Shown one piece after another: positions 61,101-64,000 of a DNA stretch of 64,000 nucleotides. Under the pieces are notes generated by a model. It made no database searches. It was not told the origin of the DNA and was given only the letters and a program-made list of their open reading frames with translations. The stretch is from Nymphaea colorata (taxonomy: Eukaryota > Streptophyta > Magnoliopsida > Nymphaeales > Nymphaeaceae): the NCBI RefSeq assembly GCF_008831285.2, contig NC_045139.1:32213706-32277705 (forward strand). The letters are read 5' to 3'. Numbering within the stretch: the first letter of the stretch is position 1; every line of letters begins with the position of its first letter. The translations under genes were made by a program, and so were the position numbers.

Positions 61101-64000
61101 TCAGAAAGTGCGCATTGTTCTGTTTTTGCAATACCCAATTGTTTATTGTTTGTATGTTACTGTGGAATTTCATAAGGAAAGAGTATTTGTTGCTAAACTT
61201 GACACATTTTTCAGCATACATGACTTCGAGTTTACACCAGTCTGTGCCATATTTGATCTTCTGGAAATTGACCTTGTCCATGGTTGGATAATTGATCCTC
61301 AGGTATGCCTTTCCCCATGTTCTCTGCTCTTTCAAAGAATTCTGAGTAGTGTTGTTCTTATCTTGTACTGTTTTTCACGTGTGCAGTTGTGCGATTGATT
61401 CCTTAACTTTCCATGGTTCTTGATGAACTTGTTTCATTAATCAGGATGCTGATACTGCCTCTGCAATTGGATCAAACTCATACAATACTCTTATGGAGAA
61501 ACTTGTGGCACTTGAAGCAAGCAATATACAGAAAGAGAGCACCTCTCAAGAGGACTGTGTAGATTTTGCTGCTGCGACAACTGCAACTTTGGGAGTTCCA
61601 TCCCCATGTCTTTCAAGACTAAGGTCTTTTGAAGAACCTCCAATTGCAGTCTCTCTTCATGAAAACAAAAGAAAGGGAGATGTTGAAGAAGTAGAACAGC
61701 TTATGAAGGTGTTGGAGCTGTCAAAATCTGATGCTTCAGTAACAACGGATGGACATTTGTCTCCTGAAAGTCTAGATGTTCCCCAAACTCCAGAAGACCC
61801 AAAGGCTGGTGAGGATCAGAGGCCTTCTGAAGCAGAGGAACATAATCAAGAAGAGTGCACCATTTTATCTGCTTCTTTTAGTGGTGGCTCTTCATCAGAA
61901 ACTACACCTGAGGCTACCATCTTATTGGCCCAAAAATCATCCGAAAGCTGTCCGGTTCAGACATCTGAAAACCATGTGGGATTGGTTCCTTCTGGAGAAA
62001 ATGGCACAACTAATGAATCATTCCATGATGAGCCATTCTGTTTTCCAGATAGCTCAGATGCTTGTCCTGATAGCACATGCAAGATTCACTTGTGTGGCTC
62101 GCCAAAGGAGCAGGAGACTCTTACTGACCCAGAAAATTTTTTGAACCCATGCAATAAAACATCCAACAGCAATTTTCCTTCAGTTGTAGCAGACACAAAT
62201 ACAGACTCTTCTGTTACTGATGGTGAACATGATCTTGCTGATGTTCCTATGGATGCAACCTCTAGTTTAGATGGTAGTGAGCCAATATATGAAGGTGAGG
62301 ACTTTGTGCAAGATGCAGGACTTGCTATGTATGAAAGTCCGGAGCCCATGTATGAGGGTGAGATGATACTTGCCAAGCAGGCAGATAGAGAGAAAGAAGA
62401 TGGGTGCAGTAGACAATCCATTGATGAGGATCCTCAACCTAACCATGGTTCCACTAGTCCAACTCCAAGAGAAGGTAAGTGATATTGTTGTTTCGTTGAT
62501 CGCTTTCTTTTATCCCCTGAATAGTAAGGTAATTTTTTATTCTTTTGATGTTTATTCAGGAGAATTAATACGAAATTTCTTGACAAATAATGCAAGCCAG
62601 CTGACTATTTATGGGTATGCTATTTCATGTGTAACAAATTGTGTTGCATATGTTTTGATATTTCCCATTCTCTCTCCATTCACTTATTTTCCTATGCTCC
62701 ACTCTGCAGCTTATTTTGCCTACAGGAACACCTGAAGGAGCACTCACTTTGTGTGTTTTTTCGTAATAACCACTTTAGCACTATGTTTAAGGTAATGGCA
62801 TCTCTTCTTCATGATTTTGTGCTTTATTCCTAACAGGGAGGCAAGTTGGTCAGAGCTTCAAGCTCGAGTCCATAGTGTCAGTTACTCATGTGCTCCAAAT
62901 AAGCATTATCTTCCAACTTCCAAGTAGATACAGTCAAATGTAATCGGATTTGATCTATGTAGTCGCTTGCCACACACAACCTAGCACCAAGGGACAGCCC
63001 AAGTGAGGGCATCCAGGCTCCTTTTACATTTCATTTTCTCTTTGCTTTTAGACTGTTATTACAGGAGTATCCAATTGCTTTTTATTATGCGAGTTTGTTG
63101 ACATCTTTAAAATTTTAAAGCAGTGTTATTCTTTATTTTTTTTGGCTAACAAATTGTGCCTAGATGCTCACTGGGTCTTCTAAGGGCTTGGTGCCTGGGC
63201 AGTTTGACTAGCTTATTTAGGACCTAGGAGCTGAGTTGAAAGAGTATAACCTTGTTCATTTTATCTTTTCCAATTGGAAATAGTAAATATTTTTAGCATT
63301 CACCAGATTGAGTATTATAGGGATTTGGATTATGGTCAGTATCGGGATTTGCTCTTAAGTAGGACAAGAATCTAGAAATGAGCACGCTTTCAAGAGTTAG
63401 ACGCGGTTGTTGATCTATCGTGATCCATGTCATATCTTACCTTTCGGTTTCCTACTTTGTGCTTTGTGGGTGGCATGCTTTTTAGCACCTAGAGACTATT
63501 TTGTTATTGGAGGCTTCAACTTAAAAACCTAATTCTCATTTTATTTTGCAGCATGAAGGTCAACTTTATTTGTTAGCAACTGACCAGGGATACATTAACC
63601 AGCCTGATTTAGTGTGGGAAAAGTTAAATGAGGTATTGTCATGGTCTCGTTCATCTCTCTCTCTTGCCCCTACTTCTTTTTTGCTGTAGGGATAGCTTTA
63701 GTCTAGTTTATGCACGTGGTTGATGCAGATGCTTTGTCATTGTATAGTTGATTACAACTCCATTAATAACGATATCTGATCACCCATTTATCAGGTCAAT
63801 GGAGATACTGTGTTTATGACTGGAAATTTTGAGGAGTTCAAGGTTGGAAATGAAGCCGGTGGATCATGGGATCAACAAAATGCGATGAACAGTACTGCTG
63901 TGTGTAACATACTTTAGATTTGATACTGTGCTGATGGTAGTATAATATGAATATCTGGTTGCTTACTGGTTGTATGGTTCAGGAATATCTTGCCAGAATG
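58149..64000 (+). CDS. MINDY-family deubiquitinase, 3' end beyond window
   Basis: Ubiquitin hydrolase of the MINDY-1/2 (DUF544) family; characterised members trim K48-linked chains. Ten exons are visible: 58149-58281, 60786-60901, 61001-61107, 61215-61302, 61445-62474, 62560-62614, 62710-62791, 63552-63632, 63795-63899 and 63983 to the edge, giving 605 codons so far with unbroken phase. The catalytic region is ILQNDNGPCPLLAIC with Q33 and C39; the catalytic histidine is H531 in FFRNNHFSTMFK, followed by HEGQLYLLATDQGY. DFEFTPVCAIFDLL and HGWIIDPQ are also typical. Exon 5 encodes a 343-residue acidic Ser/Glu/Pro insertion between the DPQ block and the histidine half, with two similar PxYEGE motifs near its end. 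The start is the first ATG after a CT-rich leader. The C terminus is missing because the window ends. Confidence 0.95.

Overview
This is nuclear DNA from a flowering plant. Genes are split into many short exons with GT-AG introns, intergenic DNA is AT-rich, and there are many GA/CT, AT and AC microsatellites, tRNA-derived SINEs, small hAT-like MITEs and decayed Ty1-copia fragments. The gene set (PIP aquaporin, LARP1, RD19 protease, ATX1 metallochaperone, DUF630/632 protein, phytosulfokine precursor) is typical of land plants. The species cannot be fixed from sequence alone. Codon use and gene structure do not look grass-like, but that is only an impression.

Eight protein genes can be built exon by exon with consistent reading phase. 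In order they are: a PIP2-type aquaporin (+, 5241-6500); a La-related protein 1 (-, 11581-16989); an AT74-like histidine phosphatase of the phosphoglycerate mutase superfamily (-, 20362-22667); a small secreted phytosulfokine-type peptide precursor (-, 25622-26141); a large DUF630/DUF632 protein with a predicted myristoylation site (+, 35532-40029); an RD19/cathepsin F-like papain protease (-, 43327-45735); a 75-residue ATX1/CCH copper chaperone (+, 49286-52463); and a MINDY-family deubiquitinase that runs off the right edge (+, 58149-64000). They are unrelated housekeeping and signalling genes; plant genes are not in operons and I see no functional cluster.

The rest is repeat-rich. The 26.2-35.5 kb and 52.5-58.1 kb stretches are almost wholly repeats: two hAT-like MITEs with perfect 8-bp target duplications, a SINE with a 15-bp target duplication, a family of GC-rich 'gggcc' repeats, minisatellites, and AT/GA arrays including a perfect 60-bp palindrome. 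Two degenerate copia fragments lie at about 14.04 kb (inside a LARP1 intron) and 48.72 kb.

The most notable items are (1) the phytosulfokine-type gene, whose three small exons are easy to miss and whose peptide core reads YIYTN instead of the usual YIYTQ, with a GC-AG intron; and (2) a long, roughly 92% complementary inverted repeat with 172-bp arms and a 95-bp loop at 18951-19388. The second could make a long hairpin RNA, or be a young MIRNA-like locus or a foldback element.
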